In this document: positions 41,948 through 49,562 of the stretch, piece after piece | Numbering within the stretch: the stretch's first letter is position 1 | How the letters are laid out: the number at the start of each line of letters is the position of its first letter | Source: Sphingomonas yunnanensis | GTDB taxonomy: Bacteria > Pseudomonadota > Alphaproteobacteria > Sphingomonadales > Sphingomonadaceae | Reading direction: 5' to 3' | NCBI RefSeq assembly: GCF_019898765.1 | Contig: NZ_JAIOKB010000002.1 | Coordinates: 682,001 to 746,000, forward strand | Length of the DNA stretch: 64,000 nucleotides | Program-made: the position numbers and the translations under genes | The notes under the pieces: model-generated | Databases searched by the model: none | Seen by the model: the letters and a program-made list of their open reading frames with translations, nothing else | Told to the model about the DNA's origin: nothing

Positions 41948-43411
41948 ATGCGTACACCGCGGTGGGTGGGCGCGCTCGCGCTGGCAGGGATGCTGGCGGG
42001 GTGCGGCGGCGGCAGTGACAGTAACAGCGCGGGCGGCACCGGGGGTGGATCGGCCGCCGTGGGCGGCGGCACCGGGAGCACGGGCACCACGGGGAGCACC
42101 GGCGGCTGTACGCTCCGTGCGCGACAGGACTGGGCCTTCTCCATCCTCGACGAATGGTACCGCTACCCCGAGCTGCTCGCGAGCAACGTCGATCCCGCGA
42201 GCTACACCACGCTGGACGACTACGTCGACGCGCTCACCGCGCCGGCGCGCGCGCAGAACCGCGACCGCTATTTCACCTATGTCACCTCGGCGTCGGCCGA
42301 CGCCGCCTATTTCGCCTCGGGCAAGACCGCGGGCATCGGCGTGCGGCTCGCCTTCGACGCCAACAATCATCTCTTCGTGAGCGAGGCGTTCGAGAACACG
42401 CCCGCGCTCGCCGCCGGGATCGACCGCGGCACCCAGGTCCTCGCGATCGGCACCTCGGCATCCAACCTGCGCGACATCACCGACATCGTCGCCAAGAACG
42501 ACAATGCCGCGCTGAACGCGGTGTTCGACGATTCCACCCCGGGTAGCCAGCGCGTGCTGCGAGTCAGCGACGCCGCCGGGACGCGCGTGGTGTCGCTCAG
42601 CACCGCCGATTACTCGCTGGCGCCGGTCTCGCCCCGCTACGGCGCCAAGGTGCTCGACTCGGGCGGCCGCAAGGTCGGCTACATCAACCTGCGCACCTTC
42701 ATCGCCAGCGCGGACGACCAGCTGCGCAGCGCCTTCGCCACCTTCCGCGCGCAGGGCGTGACCGACCTGGTCGTGGACCTGCGCTACAATGGCGGCGGCC
42801 TTCTCTCCACCGCCGAGACCTTCACCGACCTGCTCGGCGGCGGCCGCTCGACCTCCGACGTCCAGGCTTACACCAGCTATCGCGCGTCCAAGTCGAGCCA
42901 GGATCGGATCCGCTACTTTCGCCAGGAAGCGCAGGCGATTGCCCCCAGCCGCGTCGCCTTCATCGGCACCGGCGCGACCGCCTCGGCGAGCGAATATGTC
43001 ATCAACGCTCTGATTCCCTACCTGCACGCCAATGTCGCGCTGGTCGGCAGCAACACCTACGGCAAGCCGGTCGGGCAGATCCCGTTCGACAATCCCGCGT
43101 GCAGCGACGACCGGCTGCTCGCGGTGTCGCTGGCGCTGCAGAACTCGGCGCGGCAGGGCGACTATTTCAACGGGCTCGCCACCAAGGTCGAGGCGAGCTG
43201 CCAGGCCGACGACGACGTGTCGCACGCGCTGGGCGACCCGGCGGAGAACGCGCTGGCGATCGCGCTCGATTATATCGCCGGGCGAAGCTGCACCCCGATC
43301 GGCGCCAGCGCGTCGCTGAGCCGCTCGACCAAATTGTTCAGCCCGGCCAATCGCGCGCTCACCGTGCCGCATCCGAACGCGGCACAGCGCGACCAGCCCG
43401 GCCTGTTCTGA
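41948..43411 (+). CDS. S41 family C-terminal-processing-type peptidase, lipoprotein
   Basis: A 487-residue protein. ATG at 41948 (immediately after an in-frame GTG) starts a lipoprotein signal with Cys19 in GMLAGCGGG, then a Gly/Ser-rich spacer. A helical cap (FSILDEWYRYPELL) and PDZ-like region (GIGVRLAFDANNHLFVSEAF, AGIDRGTQVLAIG) precede the protease core. Blocks are DLVVDLRYNGGGLLSTAETF, the catalytic Ser in GATASASEYVINAL and Lys in NTYGKPVGQIPF. It should cleave proteins at C-terminal tails in the periplasm. AAGGAGAGGAGG upstream is a strong ribosome-site region. Confidence 0.9.
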   Translation: MRTPRWVGALALAGMLAGCGGGSDSNSAGGTGGGSAAVGGGTGSTGTTGSTGGCTLRARQDWAFSILDEWYRYPELLASNVDPASYTTLDDYVDALTAPARAQNRDRYFTYVTSASADAAYFASGKTAGIGVRLAFDANNHLFVSEAFENTPALAAGIDRGTQVLAIGTSASNLRDITDIVAKNDNAALNAVFDDSTPGSQRVLRVSDAAGTRVVSLSTADYSLAPVSPRYGAKVLDSGGRKVGYINLRTFIASADDQLRSAFATFRAQGVTDLVVDLRYNGGGLLSTAETFTDLLGGGRSTSDVQAYTSYRASKSSQDRIRYFRQEAQAIAPSRVAFIGTGATASASEYVINALIPYLHANVALVGSNTYGKPVGQIPFDNPACSDDRLLAVSLALQNSARQGDYFNGLATKVEASCQADDDVSHALGDPAENALAIALDYIAGRSCTPIGASASLSRSTKLFSPANRALTVPHPNAAQRDQPGLF

Positions 43412-43422
43412 TCGTCGGGGGC

Positions 43423-43956
43423 TCAGTCCTTCGGCGCGGCGAGCCTGGCCTTGAGCCCGGCGAGCGCGCCGAAGGGCCCCGCCTCCTCCTCGCTCAGCAC
43501 GCCCGCCTCGCGCAGCACCACCTCGGCGCGCGGGCTGCGCGGGAACGGATCGAGCGCGAGCGCCATCGTCTCCGCCGCCACCTCGCCGAGATCGACGCCG
43601 CCGCCCTCGAGCTCGACCGTGTCGATCGAGTCGCTGCCGAGCTCGATCTCGTCGTCGCCCCCGGCGCCGGGCGCGACGAAGCGCAGCGCGATGGGCTCGT
43701 CGATCGTCGCGGACAGCGGGTCGCCGGTGACCGAACAGGCCTGCACCACGGCGGCGCGAACCGTGCCGTGGACCAGCACGCCCGATGGATCGCGCCGTAC
43801 CGCGAACGCACCCTCGAGCCGCTCGACCGCGACCAGGTCGAAGCGCCGCGCCAGCGCGGCGCGCTCTTCCGCGTCGGCCGCGATCGTCACGGCGCGATCC
43901 TCGCCGCCGATCGTGTCGAGCCGCTCCAGGCGGGAGAATTCGGTCGTCACGCCCAT
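43423..43956 (-). CDS. yceD: YceD/DUF177 family protein
   Basis: A 177-residue protein of the DUF177 (YceD) family, implicated in 23S rRNA accumulation and often next to rpmF. VVQACSVTGDPLSATIDEPI is the conserved Cys-containing core and LDPFPRSPRAEV the C-terminal block (usually NPFAVL). Start overlaps the chaperone gene stop by 10 bp, so the two are coupled, as in many alphaproteobacteria. rpmF and plsX, common followers, are not here; a convergent S41 gene lies 11 bp away. Confidence 0.87.
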   Translation of the reverse strand: MGVTTEFSRLERLDTIGGEDRAVTIAADAEERAALARRFDLVAVERLEGAFAVRRDPSGVLVHGTVRAAVVQACSVTGDPLSATIDEPIALRFVAPGAGGDDEIELGSDSIDTVELEGGGVDLGEVAAETMALALDPFPRSPRAEVVLREAGVLSEEEAGPFGALAGLKARLAAPKD

Positions 43957-44468
43957 CGTCCTTCCATCAGTTCGCTCACGCTGAGCGGGTCGAGCTCGCG
44001 GCGTAGCGCCTTGAGCGCGCCGCGCACGTGCGCCAGCGCGAGCGGGTCGGGCGACGTGCCGCGATACAGGTTGCGCACCAGCGCCGCGTCGAGCACGCCG
44101 TCGTCCGGGGCGGCCAGTCCCTCACGATAGACGCCGAGCCGACCGCCCAGCATCCCCATCATCTTGCCGACATGCTTGCCCACGACCATGTCACCGAAGC
44201 CGATCTGGCGTACCTGCGCGTCCATGTCGTCGACGAAGCGCTCGGTCAGCCGCACCGAGGCGTCGGTGCCGTCGGATGCCTGCTCGAGCCGGAGCAGCAC
44301 CATCGCCAGCACCGCCGCGACCATGTCGAAGCGGCCGTCGAGCGTGTCGGGCACCGCGCCGTCGAGATACCAGTGCGGCCGGCGCGCGCGCGCCACCACC
44401 GCGTCATACAGCGGCATCGCCTCGTCGCGCGGTCCGCGCCGCCGCAGCCACCCACTCAACCAACCCAC
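43947..44468 (-). CDS. Ubiquinol-cytochrome c chaperone (CBP3-type)
   Basis: A 173-residue protein of the CBP3/UQCC1 family that assists assembly of cytochrome b in complex III. Start is GTG at 44466-44468, giving the family beginning VGWLSGWLRRRG. Then come YDAVVARARRPHWYLDGAVPD, DTLDGRFDMVAAVLAMVLLRL, RFVDDMDAQVRQIGFGDMVVGKHVG as two adjacent blocks, and LVRNLYRG. An ATG start further in would lose the conserved N-terminus. Coupled to yceD; divergent from bamE, as in other sphingomonads. Confidence 0.88.
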   Translation of the reverse strand: MGWLSGWLRRRGPRDEAMPLYDAVVARARRPHWYLDGAVPDTLDGRFDMVAAVLAMVLLRLEQASDGTDASVRLTERFVDDMDAQVRQIGFGDMVVGKHVGKMMGMLGGRLGVYREGLAAPDDGVLDAALVRNLYRGTSPDPLALAHVRGALKALRRELDPLSVSELMEGRWA

Positions 44469-44600
44469 CTGACACTCTTCCTCTCGACCGACCGGCGCGA
44501 CGCTTGTCTCGCCCCGCGCGGCGGCATATTGAGGCGCGAGGCCGCAATGTCCACGCGCGCGTGCCGCGCGGGCAAGCGGCTGAGTTTCCGCGGAGTATCG

Positions 44601-45074
44601 ATGCGCCCCCTTCTCTCTCTCGCTCTGGCTGCCGGCGTGCTCGCCGCCGGGTGCACGCCGCTGCGCTCGCACCAGGGCTATATCGTCGACGCCGACCTGG
44701 TGAACTCGATCCAGCCCGGGGTCGACAACCGCCAGTCGGTGCTCGCCACGCTCGGTACCCCCAGTTTCGCGAGTCAGTTCAACCAGGGCGACTGGTATTA
44801 CGTCTCGCGCGACAGCCGCAATCTCGCCTTCACCCCGCCCAAGCCGCGCGACCAGCTGACGATGCAGATCAGCTTCGACCAGGCCGGCAACGTCACCACG
44901 GTGCGCAAGTCGGGGATCGACCAGGTCGTCTCGCTCAAGCCCGACGGCAGGACCACGCCGACGCTGGGTCGCAAGCGCGGCTTCTTCCAGGACCTGTTCG
45001 GCAACATCGGCACGGTCGGCGCGGCGGGGGCTGGCGGCGGCGGAGGCCCGGCCGGCGGGGGGACCGGCCCCTGA
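44601..45074 (+). CDS. bamE: Outer membrane assembly lipoprotein BamE (SmpA/OmlA)
   Basis: A 157-residue lipoprotein of the beta-barrel assembly machine. ATG at 44601 opens a lipoprotein signal with Cys18 in GVLAAGCTP. The SmpA/OmlA fold follows: HQGYIVDADLVNSIQPGVDN, SVLATLGTPSFASQFNQGDW, YYVSRDSRNLAF and VTTVRKSGIDQV. The C-terminus is a Gly/Pro-rich tail usual in alphaproteobacteria. Divergent from the complex III chaperone gene. The lipoprotein signal is also readable from farther upstream starts, but those lack support. Confidence 0.93.
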   Translation: MRPLLSLALAAGVLAAGCTPLRSHQGYIVDADLVNSIQPGVDNRQSVLATLGTPSFASQFNQGDWYYVSRDSRNLAFTPPKPRDQLTMQISFDQAGNVTTVRKSGIDQVVSLKPDGRTTPTLGRKRGFFQDLFGNIGTVGAAGAGGGGGPAGGGTGP

Positions 45075-45390
45075 TCTCGCCGCCGCGGGGCGCGCACATC
45101 CCGCGCCGCGCCGTGATGGTGGTCTGACCCTCGTATATAGAGCGGGTGCGCAGCGAGTCCGCGAACCCGTCCTACTCCAGCCGCGGTTCGGCCGCGTCGC
45201 CACGAACGCCGCGACGCGGCCAGTACCGGCTTGGGGTCGGCACCGGTCCCGAAAGGGGGAAAGGGACCGCGGCGGCTAACGCGCGCGCGGTCGCTTTGTT
45301 CGCCACGGTTAACGCTTTCTCGCGAGCGTTGCCGATCGGCCACAGGTCAGCGGGAAATTCCGCCTTAGATCACCTATCCGCGCCGGGTTC
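45075..45390. other. 316-bp gap with two inverted repeats before the NfrB-like gene
   Basis: No gene seen. CGGTCCC (45244-45250) pairs with GGGACCG (45263-45269) around a purine-only 12-base loop. AACGCT (45311-45316) and AGCGTT (45325-45330) form a second inverted repeat enclosing the palindrome CTCGCGAG (45319-45326). A TATATAG stretch lies near 45135. These may be a bamE terminator and control sites of the glycosyltransferase gene; I cannot match them to a known element. Confidence 0.35.
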
Positions 45391-46722
45391 GTGGCCGTGA
45401 CCGCGCTCGGACTGCTCGACCGTGCGGTCACCGAGACGACGCTGTTCGCCGCGTTCGTCCTCTTCATCCTGGGCCTGGACGACCTGCTGCTCGATCTGAT
45501 CGCGGCGGTGACAGGACGCTCCGACCCGGACGTGCGGACGGTGTCGGGGCCATCGCGGCTTCGCTTCGCGGTGTTCATCCCCGCCTGGCGCGAGGAACGG
45601 GTGATCGGAGCGATGCTTCGCGCGACGCTCGCGCGCTACGACCATCCCTCCTATCGCCTCTACGTCGGCTGCTATCCGAACGATCCCGCCACCGCCGCTG
45701 CCGTGCGCTCGGTGAACGATCCGCGAGTCCGGCTGGTCGTGGGAGGCGGCGACGGCCCCACCACCAAGGCCGACTGCCTCAACCGACTGTGGCAGGCCCT
45801 CTCCGCCGAGTCCGCGTGGCGCCCCGACGCGTTGGTGCTGCACGACGCCGAGGACATGGTCCACCCGCTCGAGCTGCGCGCCGCCGAGCACGCCCTACGC
45901 GGCGCGGCGCTGGTCCAGCTGCCGGTCCTGCCGCTGATCGATCCGACACGGCACTGGGTCACCGGCCATTACGCCGACGAGTTCGCCGAGACCCACGCGC
46001 GCGACCTCGTGGTGCGCGCCGCGCTCGGCGCGTCGCTGCCGCTCGCGGGGGTCGGCTGTGCGATCCGCTACGACGCGCTGGAGCGGCTCGCCGGTACCAG
46101 CGGCCTGCCCTTCGCGGCGGACAGCCTCACCGAAGACTATGAGCTGGGACTCCGCGCCGCCGCCCTCGGACTGACGATCCGTTTCGTGCGGCAGCGTGAT
46201 TCGAGCGGTGCGCTGATCGCGACCCGCGCCTACTTTCCCGAGACGCTGGCCCGGGCAGTGCGCCAGAAGGCGCGCTGGATCGGCGGGATCGCGCTCGCAG
46301 GCTGGGACCGGACGGGGTGGGGCGCACCGCGAGTCGCCGAACGATGGATGCGCTGGCGCGACCGCCGCGCGCCGCTCGCCGCCGCCGCGGTGACGGCGGC
46401 CTATGCCGCGGCCGCGCTGGCGGCGGTGGCTGCCGTGTCTCACCGATGGGAAGGCGACGCACCGCCGGCGCCGGGGCGGGGTCTGCGCGCGCTGCTCACC
46501 GTCAACGCCGTGCTGCTCGGCTGGCGGCTGATCGCGCGGCTCCGGCTCACCGCCGCGGCCTATGGCTGGCGTGAGGGGCTGCGCGCGCTGCCGCGGATCG
46601 CGGTCGCGAACGCCGTGCTCATCCTGTCGGCGACACGCGCGCTGCGGCTCCACGTCGCCGCCCTGCGCGGCGCCCCGGTGCGATGGGACAAGACCGCACA
46701 CCGCTTCCCGGACCTGCCATGA
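45391..46722 (+). CDS. NfrB-like membrane glycosyltransferase, lacking the MshEN regulatory part
   Basis: A 443-residue inner membrane GT2 enzyme. It follows the E. coli NfrB catalytic part almost block for block: N-terminal helix with FILGLDDLLLDLIA, FIPAWREERVIGAML, LYVGCYPNDPATAAAV, PTTKADCLNRLWQAL, LHDAEDMVHPLELR (Asp152, Asp155), SLTEDYELGLR (Asp249), VRQKARWIGGIALAGWDRTG (the QxxRW motif, 292-296), WRDRRAPLA and the final VRWDKTAHRFPDLP. NfrB continues for about 300 more residues with a c-di-GMP-binding MshEN domain; this protein stops before it. Start is GTG 45391 (GTG 45397 is possible). The stop overlaps the next gene by ATGA. Confidence 0.85.
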   Translation: MAVTALGLLDRAVTETTLFAAFVLFILGLDDLLLDLIAAVTGRSDPDVRTVSGPSRLRFAVFIPAWREERVIGAMLRATLARYDHPSYRLYVGCYPNDPATAAAVRSVNDPRVRLVVGGGDGPTTKADCLNRLWQALSAESAWRPDALVLHDAEDMVHPLELRAAEHALRGAALVQLPVLPLIDPTRHWVTGHYADEFAETHARDLVVRAALGASLPLAGVGCAIRYDALERLAGTSGLPFAADSLTEDYELGLRAAALGLTIRFVRQRDSSGALIATRAYFPETLARAVRQKARWIGGIALAGWDRTGWGAPRVAERWMRWRDRRAPLAAAAVTAAYAAAALAAVAAVSHRWEGDAPPAPGRGLRALLTVNAVLLGWRLIARLRLTAAAYGWREGLRALPRIAVANAVLILSATRALRLHVAALRGAPVRWDKTAHRFPDLP

Positions 46723-47750
46723 GGCGAGGCCGCGCGCTGCGCTGCTGGGGGCTGCTGCTCGGGCTGTGGGTGAGCGCACGTGCGGCGTGGCTGTCGCACG
46801 AGAGCTTACCGCGCGCGGGTAGGCCGGCGATCGCGGCGTCCGTCGTCACGGCTCGACCGGCCGCGGCCTCGGTTCCACACCCGGGGACTGTCGCCACCGC
46901 GCGCGTGAGGCCCGTGCCGCGGGCGACCGACCCCAACGATCGATCCGGCGAAGCCGCTGCGCCGCGCCACGTCGCCTCACCTGGCCCGGCTCGTTCACCG
47001 GGGCTGATCGTCGCCGCGGAGAGCGCGGCACCGGCCCTGCCGCTGCCGCTCACCGGATCCGCCACAGTGAGAGGCGAAGCCGCGGAGGGGCAGTCCGTGC
47101 CGCTCGCGGACGTGACGGGCCTCCCGGTCGCCGCCGGACCGGCGCCCCGCTGGTCGCAGACGGGCTGGCTGCTGCTCCGCGGCGGCGCGACGACCAGCAC
47201 CGCCGCGCCGCAGCTCGGCGGGGCGCAGCTGGGAGTCAGGATCGCCCGGGCGCTCGACGACAAAGGCGGTCTCGCGGCCTCGCTGCGGCTGGTGTCGGCG
47301 CTCCAGGCACGCGAGCGCGAGGCGATCGCGGCGGTCGAGTGGCACCCGCGTGCGCTGCCGCTCCGGGTCCTGGCCGAGCGACGGATCGGCGTCGCGGGGC
47401 TGCGCTCCGGCTGGGGCATCGGCACCGCCGCTGGGATCAGCGACCGGGCGCTGCGACCGGGCGCCCTGCTCGACGCTTACCTCCAGGCCGGCGTGATCGA
47501 GCGGCGTGGCGGCTATGCCGACGGCGCGGTGAGTCTCGAGCACCCTCTGACACAGCGCGGCGGCGCGACGCTGCGGCTCGGGGTCGGTGCGTGGGGCGCG
47601 GCGCAGCGCGGCGCCGAGCGGCTCGACGTCGGCCCGACCGCGTCGCTCCGGCTCGGGCACGCGCGCGCGACCCTGGCGTGGCGCGCGCGCGTCGCCGGGG
47701 ATGCGCGTCCGAGCTCGGGCGCGGCGCTGACGATCGCCATCGATCATTAG
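46719..47750 (+). CDS. Outer membrane barrel protein, NfrA C-terminal-domain-like
   Basis: A 343-residue exported protein. ATG at 46719 overlaps the glycosyltransferase stop. A hydrophobic segment near residues 8-24 is followed by a Pro/Ala-rich linker to about residue 145. A repetitive beta region then begins at SQTGWLLLRGGATTS: LGVRIARALDD, LAASLRLVSALQ, AIAAVEWHPRALPLRVLAE, LLDAYLQAGVIERRGGYADG, LRLGVGAWGAAQRGAERLDV as two strands, and a final LTIAIDH. The A-Y-x-Q-x-G-V and G-x-W-G-A-x-Q features are those of the C-terminal domain of phage N4 receptor NfrA. The TPR part of NfrA is missing, so the protein may serve as a minimal export pore. Confidence 0.75.
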   Translation: MRRGRALRCWGLLLGLWVSARAAWLSHESLPRAGRPAIAASVVTARPAAASVPHPGTVATARVRPVPRATDPNDRSGEAAAPRHVASPGPARSPGLIVAAESAAPALPLPLTGSATVRGEAAEGQSVPLADVTGLPVAAGPAPRWSQTGWLLLRGGATTSTAAPQLGGAQLGVRIARALDDKGGLAASLRLVSALQAREREAIAAVEWHPRALPLRVLAERRIGVAGLRSGWGIGTAAGISDRALRPGALLDAYLQAGVIERRGGYADGAVSLEHPLTQRGGATLRLGVGAWGAAQRGAERLDVGPTASLRLGHARATLAWRARVAGDARPSSGAALTIAIDH

Positions 47751-47808
47751 CGGCGGCGGATCGCGCGGTGGCGTCGGCGCGCCGAACCGGCTAGCGGCTG
47801 GGAGCGTC

Positions 47809-48723
47809 ATGGACATCTACCTGCCGATCGCGAATCTGTCGGTGAACGCGCTCGTGATGATCGCGCTCGGCGCGGGCGTCGGATTGCTCTCGGGCATGTT
47901 CGGAGTCGGTGGCGGCTTTCTCACCACGCCGCTGCTGATCGTCTACGGCATCCCGCCCACGGTCGCAGCGGCCTCGGCCGCGACTCAGGTGACCGGCGCG
48001 AGCGTCTCGGGGGTGTTCGCGCACTTCCGCCGCAACGGCGTCGACACCCGTATGGGGACGGTGCTGGTGATCGGCGGCGTGCTCGGCTCGCTGTTCGGCG
48101 CCTGGCTGTTCCGGCTCCTGCAGCGCTGGGGGCAGATCGATACGACGATCGCGATCACCTATGTGCTGCTGCTCGGCTCGATCGGGCTGCTGATGCTGCG
48201 CGAGGCGGTGAGCGCGATCCTGGTGGCGCGCGGGCGCCGCGCCGCGCCGCCGCGCCGGCGTCGCCACCACCCTCTCGTCGCGGCGCTGCCGTTCCGGATG
48301 CGCTTCTACGCCTCGGGGCTGTATATCTCCCCCCTGGCGCCGCTACTGCTCGGCTTCTTCACCGGCATCCTGACGATCCTGCTCGGGGTCGGCGGCGGCT
48401 TCGTGCTGGTGCCGGCGATGATCTACCTGCTCGGCATGGCGACCTCGGTGGTGGTCGGCACCAGCCTGTTCCAGATCCTGTTCGTCACCGCCGCGGCGAC
48501 GATGGTCCACGCCACCACGACGCGCGCGGTGGATATCGTGCTCGCCGCGCTGCTGCTGGTCGGCTCGGTGGTCGGCGCGCAGGTCGGCGCGCGCTTCGCC
48601 GCGCGCGCGCGGCCCGAATATCTCCGGCTCGCGCTGGCGATCATGGTGCTGCTGGTGGCGGGGCGGATCGCGCTCGGTCTCGGCTGGCGCCCCGACGAGA
48701 TCTACGCGGTGGAGCTGTCGTGA
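47809..48723 (+). CDS. TauE/SafE family anion transporter-like membrane protein
   Basis: A 304-residue membrane protein with about eight helices. Twin signatures are LLSGMFGVGGGFLTTPLLI near residue 30 and LTILLGVGGGFVLVPAMIYL near 195. AASAATQVTGASVSGVFAHF and VVGTSLFQILFVTAAATMVH are further family blocks. It belongs to the subgroup found beside TIGR02186 proteins, and that gene follows here with a 4-bp overlap (GTGA). An unusually basic cytoplasmic loop with a run of arginines lies at about residues 140-160. Confidence 0.9.
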   Translation: MDIYLPIANLSVNALVMIALGAGVGLLSGMFGVGGGFLTTPLLIVYGIPPTVAAASAATQVTGASVSGVFAHFRRNGVDTRMGTVLVIGGVLGSLFGAWLFRLLQRWGQIDTTIAITYVLLLGSIGLLMLREAVSAILVARGRRAAPPRRRRHHPLVAALPFRMRFYASGLYISPLAPLLLGFFTGILTILLGVGGGFVLVPAMIYLLGMATSVVVGTSLFQILFVTAAATMVHATTTRAVDIVLAALLLVGSVVGAQVGARFAARARPEYLRLALAIMVLLVAGRIALGLGWRPDEIYAVELS

Positions 48724-49484
48724 GTCGCGCCGCCTGGGCGCTGGCGCTCGTCGCGCCGCTGCTCACCGCGCAGAGCAAGCCGGTGCTGGTGCCCGACGTG
48801 TCGCAGCGCGACATCGAGATCGCCTACAGCTTCACCGGCGCCGAGCTGCTGCTGTTCGGCGCGATCCTCTATCCCGGCGGACGCGCGCCCGCCGGCGAGC
48901 GCCCGGCGGACATCGTCATCGTGGTGAAGGGGCCGACCCAGTCGATCACCATCCGCGAGAAGGAGAAGGTCGCGGGCATCTGGGTCAACGCGGGGCGGCT
49001 GCGCTATCGCTCGGCGCCGTCCTTCTATGCGCTGGCCTCGTCGCGCCCGCTCGGCCAGCTGGTCGACGCGCGCACCCGCGCGATCTACGAGCTCGGGCTC
49101 GACAGCCTCCAGCTCTCGCCCGCCTCCGCCGCGCCGACCGACGTGCAGGACCGCTTCACCCGCGGCCTGGTGGAGCAGCGCCGCCGCGCCGGGCTGTTCT
49201 ACGAGGCGCCGGGCGCGGTCGAGCTCACCGACGGCGTGCTCTATCGCGCGCGAGTCGCGATCCCGGCGCGCGTGCCGGTCGGGCGCTTCACCGCGGAGAC
49301 TTTCCTGATCCGCGACGGCCGCGTGCTCGCCGCGGCGGTGCGCGACATCGACATCCGCAAGTCGGGCTTCGAGCGCTTCGTCGCCGCGGCGGCGCAGCGC
49401 CACGAGATCCTCTACGGGCTCGCCGCGGTGACGCTGTCGGTGCTGCTCGGCTGGGCGGCGGGGCGGTTCGCGCAGCGCGGCTGA
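48720..49484 (+). CDS. TIGR02186 family protein, exported and membrane-anchored
   Basis: A 254-residue protein with a signal at the N-terminus (about residues 1-18) and a C-terminal membrane helix (ILYGLAAVTLSVLLGWAAG). The periplasmic part is beta-rich: VLVPDVSQRDIEIAYSFTGA, GAELLLFGAILYPGG and IVIVVKGPTQSITIREKEK. These match the TIGR02186 pattern of proteins almost always paired with a TauE/SafE transporter. Start is GTG 48720, overlapping the transporter stop. Possibly an accessory or sensor subunit; the function is undefined. Confidence 0.87.
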   Translation: MSRAAWALALVAPLLTAQSKPVLVPDVSQRDIEIAYSFTGAELLLFGAILYPGGRAPAGERPADIVIVVKGPTQSITIREKEKVAGIWVNAGRLRYRSAPSFYALASSRPLGQLVDARTRAIYELGLDSLQLSPASAAPTDVQDRFTRGLVEQRRRAGLFYEAPGAVELTDGVLYRARVAIPARVPVGRFTAETFLIRDGRVLAAAVRDIDIRKSGFERFVAAAAQRHEILYGLAAVTLSVLLGWAAGRFAQRG

Positions 49485-49562
49485 GGCGCGCGCCTCCATC
49501 CTATGTTTACGAAGCGGCCGTATCGCTAGCCCTCGCTGAATCGCAGGGAAAAGCAGCTTCGT

